A stretch of DNA of 64,000 nt, from positions 62,001 to 126,000 of the forward strand of contig NZ_BMIG01000004.1 of assembly GCF_014641715.1 (NCBI RefSeq), in the 5' to 3' direction. How positions within the stretch are numbered: the stretch's first letter is position 1; each line of letters begins with the position of its first letter. A program made the translations under genes and the position numbers. This document shows, one piece after another, positions 17,875 to 25,813 of this stretch. This stretch comes from Polaromonas eurypsychrophila (GTDB taxonomy: Bacteria; Pseudomonadota; Gammaproteobacteria; Burkholderiales; Burkholderiaceae_C). A model generated the notes under the pieces. It ran no database searches. It was not told the DNA's origin and saw only the letters and a list, made by a program, of their open reading frames with translations.

Positions 17875-18072
17875 ATGAACAAGCACCAGGTTGAAGGCCG
17901 GGTTGACGAAGCCAAAGGCAAGGTCAAGGAAGTGGCCGGGCGTGTTGTCGGCAACGAAGACCTGGAAGCCAAAGGTCTGGCCGATCAGGTCAAGGGCAAA
18001 GCCCAGTCGGGCTACGGCGATGCCAAGGAAGGCGCCAAGGATGCAGCCAGGAAAGCCATCAACAAACTTTAA
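17875..18072 (+). CDS. CsbD-family stress protein
   Basis: A 65-residue hydrophilic, Lys/Ala/Gly-rich protein made of the CsbD repeat pattern (VEGRVDEAKGKVKEVAGRVVG, then KGLADQVKGKAQSGYGDAKEG). Relatives are induced by general stress, but the molecular role is unknown. A good aaaggaag Shine-Dalgarno precedes the ATG. It heads a group of small envelope and stress genes and is followed after 36 bp by the BON lipoprotein gene, probably in the same transcript. Confidence 0.9.
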   Translation: MNKHQVEGRVDEAKGKVKEVAGRVVGNEDLEAKGLADQVKGKAQSGYGDAKEGAKDAARKAINKL

Positions 18073-18108
18073 GCCGTGTATCAGGGCTTTTTCTGAAGGA
18101 GATACACC

Positions 18109-18573
18109 ATGATTACCCACTCCAGTTCGTCTGGCGCAGTGCGCCGCCCACTCTTGGCCGTTGTTTGCTCGGTGGCTGTTCTTTTGGCAATGGCCGCTTG
18201 CGGGAAAACCGACGACGGGAAAACGGTTGGCCAGTCGATTGACTCGGGCATTGCGAAAATTGGGGAGGCATCCAAGGATGCAGGCAAGGCCATGAAAGAC
18301 GCGACCAAAGACGCGCAGGCTTCAGGCAGCCAGGCCAGCACTACCATGGGAGAGAAAATTGACGATGCCATCATCACGACCTCGGTCAATGCCAGCTTTG
18401 CCAAGGATGCAGATCTGAGCGCGATCAAGATCAATGTGGATACCAAGGACGGTGTCGTCACGCTCAACGGCCCGGCTCCGACGGCTGTTGCCAAGGACAA
18501 GGCGACTGTCCTTGCCAAGCAAGTCAAGGGCGTCGCTTCGGTGAACAACCAGCTGGTGATCAAGGCCAGCTGA
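18109..18573 (+). CDS. BON-domain lipoprotein
   Basis: A 154-residue protein with a basic N-terminus, hydrophobic signal and a lipobox (LLAMAAC) placing the lipidated Cys near residue 28. A helical Ala/Lys/Asp-rich linker (residues 35-78) precedes one BON domain (about residues 84-152: DAIITTSVNASFAKDADLSAIKI and DGVVTLNGPAP). BON domains bind phospholipid or protein and occur in osmotic-stress proteins such as OsmY. The second BON gene nearby (18753-19067) is on the opposite strand, so the two converge on back-to-back terminators. Confidence 0.9.
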   Translation: MITHSSSSGAVRRPLLAVVCSVAVLLAMAACGKTDDGKTVGQSIDSGIAKIGEASKDAGKAMKDATKDAQASGSQASTTMGEKIDDAIITTSVNASFAKDADLSAIKINVDTKDGVVTLNGPAPTAVAKDKATVLAKQVKGVASVNNQLVIKAS

Positions 18574-18595
18574 CCCTTCGTCTGAGCTGCCAGCC

Positions 18596-18619
18596 AAGCG
18601 CCTTGAGGGGCGCTTTTTT
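18596..18619 (+). terminator. Terminator after the BON lipoprotein gene
   Basis: Arms aagcgcc and ggcgctt with a 6-base loop, followed directly by a run of T, 23 bp past the stop codon. Confidence 0.8.
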
Positions 18620-18685
18620 CTTGTCGTCTTCGACCACTGTGCTTGTCGGGGGGGAAGGTCGTGACCTCACGGTTCACGCGCCACG

Positions 18686-18715
18686 AAAAAAGCCCGGCGA
18701 ATGACGGCCGGGCTT
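18686..18715 (-). terminator. Terminator for the minus-strand BON gene
   Basis: Arms aagcccgg (18690-18697) and ccgggctt (18708-18715), with an A run on the left that becomes a T run for minus-strand transcripts. It lies 37 bp beyond the stop at 18753. Confidence 0.8.
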
Positions 18716-18752
18716 ATGTCGATCTGGCGCGAACGCCAGATCTGTCGCTAAC

Positions 18753-19067
18753 TTAAGGACGAACGACGATGTCGTTGCGCACGGCACGGACGTTTTTGGT
18801 GTCGCGGGCAATGGTTTCAGCCTGGGCCTTTTCAGTGGCCGACTTGGCGAAGCCGGACAGTTGGACTGTGCCGTTCAGGGTCTCGACATTGAGTGCCGTG
18901 GCGGAAACGGTTTTGTCCGATGCGAATTTGGCTTTGACAGAGGTGGTGATGGCCGCGTCGTCCACATAGGCGCCGGCTGTCTGCTGACCACGCCCCACGG
19001 CGCAACCGGTGCTGATGATGGTGATGCCGGCGAGGGCGGCGAAAGCAATGGCGCGAGCGTATTTCAT
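18753..19067 (-). CDS. BON-domain exported protein
   Basis: A 104-residue protein with an N-terminal signal (MKYARAIAFAALAGITIISTGC) whose TGC suggests lipidation, and a single BON domain (DDAAITTSVKAKFASDKTVSAT to AVRNDIVV). The longer upstream frame overlaps the next gene. I prefer the ATG at 19067 because an aaggaaa Shine-Dalgarno precedes it and it opens directly on the signal. It is the last gene of the minus-strand stress operon, about 95 bp after its neighbour. Role probably in envelope integrity, by family analogy only. Confidence 0.88.
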   Translation of the reverse strand: MKYARAIAFAALAGITIISTGCAVGRGQQTAGAYVDDAAITTSVKAKFASDKTVSATALNVETLNGTVQLSGFAKSATEKAQAETIARDTKNVRAVRNDIVVRP

Positions 19068-19161
19068 GGTTTTTTCCTTGAGGTTTATTGATCTGTTTGG
19101 TGCGGTGAGTTGAAAAGCTGGCCGACTGACGGCACCACGCCAGTCGGTTTGCGTAAGAGGT

Positions 19162-19611
19162 TTATCGAGGGCGGCGTTGGCGGCGCTCGGGTTCATGCGA
19201 GCCGAGAATCAAGGACTGCACCACGCCCGTCAGTTGTGTCGACTTGAGCAACGCAATGGCCACACCGGTCAATGAAATCAAGCGCCAGGGCCGCAGTACC
19301 ACCAAGGCGATGCCGGTTCCGGCAGCGATCCCCAGCAGCTTCAGCGGCTGCTCTTTGGCATAGGTTTGCATCATGGGTTTTGCCACATCCAGCGCCAGTT
19401 GCGCAGGATGAGACCGCCACCAGGATTGGCCGACCTGCTTGATCAGTTCCCAGGAGCCAGACGAAGCGTCAACGCCGGTTTCACTGATATCAGATTCGTC
19501 ATTAGCTTCCGACGGGTGACCCATCTGGGGGTCGTCGCGATGCATGTCTTGCATGATGGCCTGGCGGCTTGCTGCCAAGCGTTGCTGAGCGGTGATTGCG
19601 GTACTTGTCAT
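19162..19611 (-). CDS. Hypothetical membrane protein in the YqjK position
   Basis: A 149-residue protein with a hydrophilic first half (STAITAQQRLAASRQAIMQDM) and one or two hydrophobic segments near residues 95-115 and 120-138 (LLGIAAGTGIALVVL, LISLTGVAIALL), ending in a basic RRQRRPR tail. I do not recognise a named domain. It follows the DUF883 and holin-like genes with an 11-bp gap, the place occupied by yqjK in the enterobacterial yqjCDEK operon. A similar role is inferred from order only. The ATG at 19611 is preferred over the frame running into the upstream gene. Confidence 0.7.
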   Translation of the reverse strand: MTSTAITAQQRLAASRQAIMQDMHRDDPQMGHPSEANDESDISETGVDASSGSWELIKQVGQSWWRSHPAQLALDVAKPMMQTYAKEQPLKLLGIAAGTGIALVVLRPWRLISLTGVAIALLKSTQLTGVVQSLILGSHEPERRQRRPR

Positions 19612-19621
19612 GCGGGTCTTC

Positions 19622-19987
19622 TCATGTGGCTGAACGCAAGGCCTGCGCGTCGCGATCGACCTGGGCCCTGACTTCGGCAAAATGGCTGGATATCGATGGC
19701 TTGCGGGCTCTGAGTAAGGCCACGATCATCAAGACCAGAACCGTCAACGGGACCGCGACCAAGGCCCAGTGAAACGGGGAGGTCACCATCGCAAGCATCA
19801 AGGCTACGCCAGATAGTATCAAAAACACAACCGCGCAGACAGCAACCATCACCCAGGCAATGACCCGTCCAAAAAAATCAGCGCCCGCTTCAGAGGCTTC
19901 ATCACGAATCAACTCTGCATATCCCGCCAAATGGTCCACCAAAAGATGGGGCTGGCGGATCAGGGTGGAGAAAAACGGGTGCAGCAT
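19622..19987 (-). CDS. YqjE-like phage-holin-family membrane protein (PF07332 type)
   Basis: A 121-residue protein with two strong hydrophobic segments (about residues 43-67 and 73-92: VIAWVMVAVCAVVFLILSG, ALVAVPLTVLVLMIVALL) after an amphipathic N-terminus (LLVDHLAGYAELIRDEASEAG). This is the layout of the YqjE/'phage holin superfamily III' group. It is not evidence of phage, since no other phage gene is nearby. It sits between the DUF883 gene and the YqjK-position gene, reproducing the yqjD-yqjE order and suggesting a membrane-associated stress function. Confidence 0.8.
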   Translation of the reverse strand: MLHPFFSTLIRQPHLLVDHLAGYAELIRDEASEAGADFFGRVIAWVMVAVCAVVFLILSGVALMLAMVTSPFHWALVAVPLTVLVLMIVALLRARKPSISSHFAEVRAQVDRDAQALRSAT

Positions 19988-20030
19988 GGCGGATGGTTAC
20001 GACGCGGTTTTGTTAAGGGCAGGTGGCAGA

Positions 20031-20432
20031 TCAACGTGAGTCGCGATGGCGGGCGGAGGCAACCAGCAAGGCTACCGCAGCTCCAACGGCTGCGGCAATC
20101 AGCACGGCCTTGACCGGCTCATTGGCCACATAACGGGTCGTGACATTGGCATAGCGGTGCAGGGAGCGCTGCGCCCGGTCGCTGGCTTCAGCGGCCATGT
20201 CCAGGCTTTGGCGTGCAAGTTTTTGGGCCTGAGTGGCCAGCTTGTCGATCACGGGGTCAATGCTCCCGCGCAACTGGCGAACCTTGCTTTCGGCCTTGTC
20301 CAGCGTCTCGTTGGCGAGGCTGCGGCTGCTCTCCACGGCATGCTCAGCGCTGCTGATTATCTGGTCGGACAAATGGTGCGCACCGGTCAACGCTTCCTGG
20401 GAGGACGGGGTGTTGGCGCTTGGGTTTTTCAT
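20031..20432 (-). CDS. DUF883 (ElaB/YqjD-like) ribosome/membrane-associated protein
   Basis: A 133-residue mostly helical protein ending in a C-terminal transmembrane segment (VKAVLIAAAVGAAVALLVASA). This is the tail-anchored layout of YqjD/ElaB, which bind ribosomes at the membrane in stationary phase in E. coli. The start at 20432 (MKNPSANTPSSQ) follows an aaggaact Shine-Dalgarno; the longer frame upstream lacks support. It is first in the minus-strand operon DUF883 - YqjE-like - hypothetical - BON. Confidence 0.85.
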   Translation of the reverse strand: MKNPSANTPSSQEALTGAHHLSDQIISSAEHAVESSRSLANETLDKAESKVRQLRGSIDPVIDKLATQAQKLARQSLDMAAEASDRAQRSLHRYANVTTRYVANEPVKAVLIAAAVGAAVALLVASARHRDSR

Positions 20433-20567
20433 GTTGAGTTCCTTGAAGTTAAAAAAGGCCCGATAAACAGGTCCGGATGGGGCAAATGAGAAGGGGGCGG
20501 CGAGGGCGCTGCGGTCAACCAGCAGTGATGCCATGGACCGTCGCTCATGTCGGGTAAATGAAAAGAG

Positions 20568-20732
20568 TCAGTTTCTTTTCATCAGGCCAACCACGAAGCT
20601 GATTACCGCGAATATTGCGAAGATGAAAAACAAAATTTTGGCAATTTCGACCGCACCAGCGGCGATACCGCCGAAGCCAAACACGGCTGCAATCAAAGCG
20701 ATCACCAGAAAGACAACGGAATAGTGCAGCAT
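20568..20732 (-). CDS. DUF1328 (YtjA-like) small membrane protein
   Basis: A 54-residue protein, [20 protein letters not shown] to VVGLMKRN, with two hydrophobic segments joined by a glycine-rich turn (GFGGIAAGA). This is a full match to the short DUF1328/YtjA pattern. An aaggag Shine-Dalgarno lies 6-11 bases upstream on the minus strand. Such proteins are found with CsbD and BON genes in stress-related neighbourhoods; the function is unknown. It has its own leader and ends 135 bp before the DUF883 gene. Confidence 0.9.
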   Translation of the reverse strand: MLHYSVVFLVIALIAAVFGFGGIAAGAVEIAKILFFIFAIFAVISFVVGLMKRN

Positions 20733-20972
20733 GTCGATCTCCTTGCAGGGCGGTGCCCATCGGTTGCGGCGCTCGCAATTGAAACACCTGTAGCAAGGTT
20801 AACGGGGTCGCACAAAAGCGTTCATCGGTGAGGGCCGGTTGGCCCTGTCGGGAAGCGCGATGACGCTGTGTAGGACGGCGCCGCCCCCGCTTTTGAGCAG
20901 CAAAGCCGTCCTGCAGCGACTCGTCCTCAGTCAACAGCGGGCAGCTTCGCGGCGCCTGGCCGCTGAAAATGT

Positions 20973-22322
20973 TCAGGAGGCCTGCGTTATTTTGGGCAAC
21001 ACGGCAAAAATGCGCGTACCCTGGCCGGGGCTGGACGCCACGGTCAGTCGGCCACCCGCAGCTTCCACCCGGTGCCGCATGCCGGCCAGGCCATGGCTGG
21101 CGCTGCCGACCTTCATGCTGTCAAAACCCTTGCCATCGTCCTTGACCTCGACGGTGAGGTAGCTGTCGAAGCTGTGCAGGCTGATCTCTGCGTGTTTGGC
21201 CTCGGCATATTTACCCATGTTGGTCAGCGACTCCTGCACCAGACGATAGATCGTGAGCTGCGCCGACCCGCCGATCTCCACCATTTCCAGGTCGGTGGTG
21301 ATGTCCAGCCCGGACCGGTCTTCGAACTCGCGCGCCAGGATTTCCAGTGAGGCGACCAGGCCCAGGTGGGAAAGTGACGAGGGCCGCAAATCTTCAACAA
21401 TGCGGCGTTTGAGCGCGATGCCACTGTTAAGCGTCTCAATCAAATGCTGAATGCGCTCGGTGGCTTCCGGCGTGTTGACACCCAGCCTGGATTTGATGCG
21501 GGCCACATCAAGTTTGGCCGCCGTCAGCAAAGCCCCCAGTTCGTCGTGCAGCTCCCGCGCCAAGTGGCCGCGTTCGTCTTCGCGCACCTGCTGCAGGTGG
21601 GTGGCCAGTTCCGCCAGCGTGGCGGTGCGCTCCCGCACCTCTTTGTCGAGCTGATCACGCTCGCGCTGCAGGGACTCTTGCTCGCGCCTGCCGGAGTTCA
21701 GCAGCGCCTGGGTCTGGCGCAGATACATGTAAAACGCCAGCAAGCCGGCCAGCGCCATCAGTGCAATGCCCAGGCGCGATAACTGCAGTGAGCGGGTAAT
21801 CTGGGTTTGCGCTGCCTGCATTTTTAAATTGCTCGACTGATCCAGTTTGTTGATCTGGCTGCGGATGGCGTTCATCTGTTCCATGCCGACATCGGTGGTC
21901 AGCACAAACTTCCAGGCTTCCTCGTTGCCCTGCTTGCGCATGCGCACGCTCAGGTCCATCTCGGCGAGCTTGCGCGACACGTTGTGCGACAACATGCCAA
22001 ATTCGGCCAACTCTGCAGGGTAAGGTGCGTAGAGTCGGCGCAAAGTATCCGATGTCTGATGAATGTCGGTGGATGCCGCGTCGTAAGGCTCGAGGTATTT
22101 TGGATCACCCGTCAGCAAATAACCCCGTTGCCCGGTTTCAGCGTCAAGCATCTGTTGCAACAGCTTGTTGACGGAGCCCCGCGTTTCCTGGGCCTCCTCA
22201 ATGCTGGTAGCCGCTTGGGTAGACAGGCGAAAACCGGCTTCGTTGATGGAGATCAAAATGGCGGCCGCAAGCACTGCCAAAGGCAGGCTGATCGCCATTT
22301 TGGGTATTGCAAACCATCTCAT
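20973..22322 (-). CDS. CHASE3-domain sensor histidine kinase, NarL/DegS type
   Basis: A 449-residue membrane kinase. Transmembrane segments lie at about residues 10-30 and 183-201 and enclose a periplasmic CHASE3 domain with the signature AETGQRGYLLTG (residues 61-72). A coiled coil (210-245) leads to a HisKA_3 dimerisation domain with the phosphoacceptor in HLARELHDE (His259), followed by a HATPase_c domain (DDGKGFD). The start at 22322 is preferred because a ggag Shine-Dalgarno precedes it and the first helix begins at once. The NarL-type regulator is divergent, 134 bp away, and is the obvious partner. The periplasmic signal is unknown. Confidence 0.9.
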   Translation of the reverse strand: MRWFAIPKMAISLPLAVLAAAILISINEAGFRLSTQAATSIEEAQETRGSVNKLLQQMLDAETGQRGYLLTGDPKYLEPYDAASTDIHQTSDTLRRLYAPYPAELAEFGMLSHNVSRKLAEMDLSVRMRKQGNEEAWKFVLTTDVGMEQMNAIRSQINKLDQSSNLKMQAAQTQITRSLQLSRLGIALMALAGLLAFYMYLRQTQALLNSGRREQESLQRERDQLDKEVRERTATLAELATHLQQVREDERGHLARELHDELGALLTAAKLDVARIKSRLGVNTPEATERIQHLIETLNSGIALKRRIVEDLRPSSLSHLGLVASLEILAREFEDRSGLDITTDLEMVEIGGSAQLTIYRLVQESLTNMGKYAEAKHAEISLHSFDSYLTVEVKDDGKGFDSMKVGSASHGLAGMRHRVEAAGGRLTVASSPGQGTRIFAVLPKITQAS

Positions 22323-22456
22323 CGTGATCTCCGGTCCGTATTTCAATCGATAATTCGTGAATAATCGCTCTAGAGGCAAAAAAGCCGTCGTAATTGCGCG
22401 ACGCTGTGTTGAAGCATTGTGCCGCGTGGAAACGCCGGCCTAAAAAAGGAAAAGAA

Positions 22457-23089
22457 ATGATCAAAATCGGAATTGTTGATGACCATGCCATCGTGCGTTC
22501 GGGGCTGAAACAGTTCTTTTCCGACCAGGTCGATTTGCGGGTGGTTGGCGAAGCGGCCAGCGGCCGTGAAGCGATTGACCTGGTGCGCAACGTCGAACTC
22601 GACATCCTGGTGATGGACCTGTCCATGCCCGGTCAAAGCGGCATTGACGCGCTGGCCATGATCCGCGCCAAGGCGCCCGATGTGGGCATCCTGATCCTCA
22701 GTGGCTACCCGGAAGAGCATTACGCGGTGAACCTGATTCGTCAGGGTGCCAGCGGCTACCTGAACAAGGAGTGCGACCCGATGGAGATCGTCAACGCGAT
22801 TCGCGTGATCTCGCTGGGCAAGCGCTACATCACGCCGGCCGTGGCAGAGTTGCTCGCGCAACAGCTCAATCGCAAAAATGACGCTACGCCCCATGAGCAA
22901 CTTTCTGAGCGCGAATTCCAGGTGTTCCTGAAACTGGCCAAGGGTGAAACTGCGGGTGACATCGCCAAGGCGCTGTCGCTGAGCGTGAAGACGGTCAGCA
23001 CCTACCGGACCCGCGTGATGGAAAAAATGAGTCTTGCTTCCAACAGCGACTTGACTTACTACGCGCTGAAAAATAAGCTGATTGACTGA
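22457..23089 (+). CDS. NarL/FixJ-type response regulator
   Basis: A 210-residue two-domain regulator. The receiver domain has the acidic pocket Asp8/Asp9, phosphoacceptor Asp54 (LVMDLSMPG) and the KxP-equivalent lysine near NKECDP. The C-terminal LuxR-type helix-turn-helix (residues 145-205) reads LSEREFQVFLKLAKGE to LSLSVKTVSTYRTRVMEKM. It is transcribed away from the CHASE3 kinase, its probable partner. The ATG at 22457 is preferred over the longer frame because an aaaggaaaag Shine-Dalgarno precedes it. Target genes may include the adjacent stress cluster, which is inference from position. Confidence 0.93.
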   Translation: MIKIGIVDDHAIVRSGLKQFFSDQVDLRVVGEAASGREAIDLVRNVELDILVMDLSMPGQSGIDALAMIRAKAPDVGILILSGYPEEHYAVNLIRQGASGYLNKECDPMEIVNAIRVISLGKRYITPAVAELLAQQLNRKNDATPHEQLSEREFQVFLKLAKGETAGDIAKALSLSVKTVSTYRTRVMEKMSLASNSDLTYYALKNKLID

Positions 23090-23476
23090 TCACGGGCCAG
23101 CAGCGGCCGGCAGTTGCGCCAGGCAGTAGTCAACCAGCGCGTCAATCTCGTTGGATTTGTCGAACACGGCATCCACACCGAGCTGCGCGCAGCGCTTGCG
23201 GATGTCCGTTGTCGCGTAATTGCTTAAAACTATCACCTTTTTTCGCGGCTCGCGATTGCGGCAGGCCTCCAGTACGCCCAGACCACTGCCCTGCTTCAGG
23301 AAAAGGTCAACAATCGCCAGGTCCCATGAGTGGTCCTGTTTCCTGAGCCAGTCCTTGGCCTCGTTTTCGGTTTCCGCCATGCCTACGGCATCAATGCCGA
23401 CAAGTTCTTCAAGCGTGGCGATGAGGTTGTCGCGGATCGTGGCGTTGTCTTCGACGATATAAGTTTTAAGTCCCAC
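23090..23476 (-). CDS. Stand-alone receiver-domain response regulator
   Basis: A 128-residue protein that is only a CheY-like receiver. Glu9/Asp10 form the acidic pocket, Asp57 (LAIVDLFLKQGSG) is the phosphoacceptor, and VIVLSNYAT and DAVFDKS supply the conserved Thr and Lys regions. It has no output domain. Its stop codon abuts that of the NarL-type regulator with no bases between the two convergent genes. It may act as a phosphate sink or protein-interaction switch for the same kinase, or for one elsewhere. Confidence 0.9.
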   Translation of the reverse strand: MGLKTYIVEDNATIRDNLIATLEELVGIDAVGMAETENEAKDWLRKQDHSWDLAIVDLFLKQGSGLGVLEACRNREPRKKVIVLSNYATTDIRKRCAQLGVDAVFDKSNEIDALVDYCLAQLPAAAGP

Positions 23477-23560
23477 GGATCTTCAATCGGTCTGTTGGTA
23501 GATATGTTAACTAATGTATCTATGCCTGCCACGAGATTTTGACAGGGCGGCGGCACCCCG

Positions 23561-23594
23561 ACTGTAGGATGGTGCCTACAGTCTCGACTGTAGG
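23561..23594. promoter_or_regulatory. Candidate operator: perfect inverted repeat plus a third half-site
   Basis: The sequence actgtagg (23561-23568), a 6-base spacer and cctacagt (23575-23582) is a perfect 8-bp inverted repeat. An identical actgtagg recurs at 23587-23594, and a shorter ctgtag lies near 23618. It is in the gap between the lone receiver gene and the AsmA gene, which are divergently transcribed. The layout fits a dimeric transcription factor site. The regulator is unknown, and a terminator is unlikely because there is no T run. Confidence 0.45.
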
Positions 23595-23758
23595 CAATCA
23601 CTGACAGCGGTTCATGGCTGTAGCCGATGGTTGAGGGGCTGCTCGCGGCCGATACTCTGCCCACTAATGACTGTCCCTTGGCAGACCCATTGCAGGCGAA
23701 CCGGATGGTCCGGTGCCGGTTGTAAGCAACCTTACCCCAAGAATCGTATGTACCTCTT

Positions 23759-25801
23759 ATGAGCAACCCTCACCATGCCGCGCCCCGGCTTCACCATGCT
23801 TTGTGGGCCAGAATCGCGGTAGTGGGTGCGGTGTTGCTGTTTGCGCTGGTTCTCCTGGCGGTTTTTTTTCCGTGGGACTGGCTACGAGGGCCCTTGAACC
23901 GTTACGTCAGCGAACAAAGCGGGCGAAAGTTTGAAATCACCCGCAAGCTCGATGTCAAGCTGGGCCTAACAACGCGGGTTTTTGCCGATGGTATCGAGTT
24001 TGCCAATCCCGACTGGGCGCGCGACCCGTATCTTGTCAAAGCCGAATCTGCGGAGTTCGAGATCAAATTGTGGCCGCTGTTGCGGGGGCAGGTCGCGTTA
24101 CCGCTGATCAGCCTGCAACAGCCGGTGTTTGGGCTGCAAATCCAGCCGGACGGGCGGCGCACCTGGGCTTTGGGCAGGGATACGGCCGATGCCGGCACGG
24201 TGCCTGTGATAGACGCCCTGGTGGTGGACCGGGGAACGCTCAACTACTTGGCTGAGGCCCAGGGCGCCGACATCAAGACCGAATTTGCGATTGCGGGGGC
24301 CAACCCCGGCACAAATGCTGCTTCCGGACAGGGCGATATGCCGCTGAACTACAAGGCGCGGGGTACCTGGAAGAAAGAAGCATTTGCGGCCGAAGGACGC
24401 ACCGGCAGCGTGCTGCAGCTCAGCGACACTCAATCCCAGCCTTTTCCGATCGAGGTCAAGGCCAGCGCCGGACGCACTACGCTGCAGGCCAAGGGCAGCA
24501 TCGGCAACCTCGCCGCACTGGACAATCTGGACGCCAGCTTCGACCTGAAGGGCCAGACGCTGGCGGACCTGTACAAAATTCTGGGCGTGGTGCTGCCCGA
24601 CACCCGCGTCTATGCGGTGCGTGGACACCTCAGCAAGCAGGGGCGTGTGTGGAATGTGTCAGGCATCCAGGGCCGCCTGGGTCAGTCCGACCTGGCGGGC
24701 CAACTGGTGTATGACAAATCCGCCCCGGTGGCCTTGCTGTCGGGCAAGCTAGCCTCCAAATCGCTCGACTTTGAAGATCTGGGCCCGCTCGTGGGCGTGC
24801 CAACCGACGCCTCGGGCAAAACCACCAAAACCGTCGCCACGAGCGCAAGCTCTTCGGCGCCCAAACAGGTTCAGGTGGCGGGCAAGGTGTTGCCTACGGC
24901 CGAGCTGGATTTTGAACGCCTGAAAACCATGAATGCCGACGTCTGGTTCAAAGCGGCCGAAGTCAAGAATGCCAAGGGCCTGCCGCTTGAGCGCATCGAT
25001 AGCCATATCAAGCTCAACGACGGTGTGCTGCAGCTGGATCCGCTGGACTTGGGCGTCGCGGGCGGCAAGCTGACTGGCTTGATTCGCATCGACGCGAATG
25101 CCAGGCCAGTGAAAATGCAAGCGCGACTGGACGCGCGCACGCTTCAACTGGCCCGGCTTTTCCCCCGTATCGAGGCCACCAAGGGCAGTCTGGGCAGGCT
25201 GAATGGACGCATCGATCTGGCAGGCAGCGGCAATTCGATTTCCAAGGTGCTGGGATCGTCGTCCGGAACCATGGCATTGCTGATGGGCAAGGGCGAAATT
25301 AGCGCCGTGCTCATGGAGTTCATGGGCCTGGACGGTGGCGAGATCATCCAGTTCTTCATGGCCGGAGACAAAAACATCACCCTTCGATGCGCTGCAGCGG
25401 CTTTTGATGTGAAGCAGGGCCTGATGAGCAGCCGCGCGATTTTGCTGGACACGGCAGACACCGTGATCAACGGCAATGGCCAGATCAGCCTGGTCGATGA
25501 AACCCTGAACCTGGTGCTTTACCCCGAGCCCAAGGACAAAAGCATTCTGAGCCTCCGCTCCCCGCTCAGGGTCACGGGCACGTTTGCGCGCCCCTCTGCA
25601 ACGCCCGACAAGGCCGCGCTGGTAAAGCGCGGCGGTTTTGCGCTGCTGCTGGGTGCACTCAATCCGCTGCTGGCTCTCGCGGCCACGGTGGAAACCGGGC
25701 CCGGCAAGGATGCTGATTGCGAAGGTGTGCTGGCGACCGCCAGCCCGGTCAAGCCGCCGGAAAAACCGGCGGCTGCCACGCCCACGCCCGGCAAAAAATA
25801 G
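23759..25801 (+). CDS. AsmA family protein
   Basis: A 680-residue protein with one N-terminal transmembrane segment (about residues 20-42, IAVVGAVLLFALVLLAVFF) and a long periplasmic AsmA-type domain beginning GRKFEITRKLDVKLGLTTRVFA. The C-terminal portion includes the AsmA_2-type segment GSSSGTMALLMGKGEISAVLMEF and ends in a Pro/Ala/Lys tail. AsmA-like proteins are large periplasmic proteins thought to help phospholipid move to, or assemble in, the outer membrane. It stands alone, with a convergent MoeB-like gene 12 bp downstream. Confidence 0.87.
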   Translation: MSNPHHAAPRLHHALWARIAVVGAVLLFALVLLAVFFPWDWLRGPLNRYVSEQSGRKFEITRKLDVKLGLTTRVFADGIEFANPDWARDPYLVKAESAEFEIKLWPLLRGQVALPLISLQQPVFGLQIQPDGRRTWALGRDTADAGTVPVIDALVVDRGTLNYLAEAQGADIKTEFAIAGANPGTNAASGQGDMPLNYKARGTWKKEAFAAEGRTGSVLQLSDTQSQPFPIEVKASAGRTTLQAKGSIGNLAALDNLDASFDLKGQTLADLYKILGVVLPDTRVYAVRGHLSKQGRVWNVSGIQGRLGQSDLAGQLVYDKSAPVALLSGKLASKSLDFEDLGPLVGVPTDASGKTTKTVATSASSSAPKQVQVAGKVLPTAELDFERLKTMNADVWFKAAEVKNAKGLPLERIDSHIKLNDGVLQLDPLDLGVAGGKLTGLIRIDANARPVKMQARLDARTLQLARLFPRIEATKGSLGRLNGRIDLAGSGNSISKVLGSSSGTMALLMGKGEISAVLMEFMGLDGGEIIQFFMAGDKNITLRCAAAAFDVKQGLMSSRAILLDTADTVINGNGQISLVDETLNLVLYPEPKDKSILSLRSPLRVTGTFARPSATPDKAALVKRGGFALLLGALNPLLALAATVETGPGKDADCEGVLATASPVKPPEKPAAATPTPGKK

Positions 25802-25813
25802 CTTGAGTGCAGG

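Noticed and set aside
19622-19987. Holin-family gene as evidence of a prophage
   Set aside because: It belongs to the YqjE-like group and sits in a yqjD/yqjE-type operon; no other phage gene is near.
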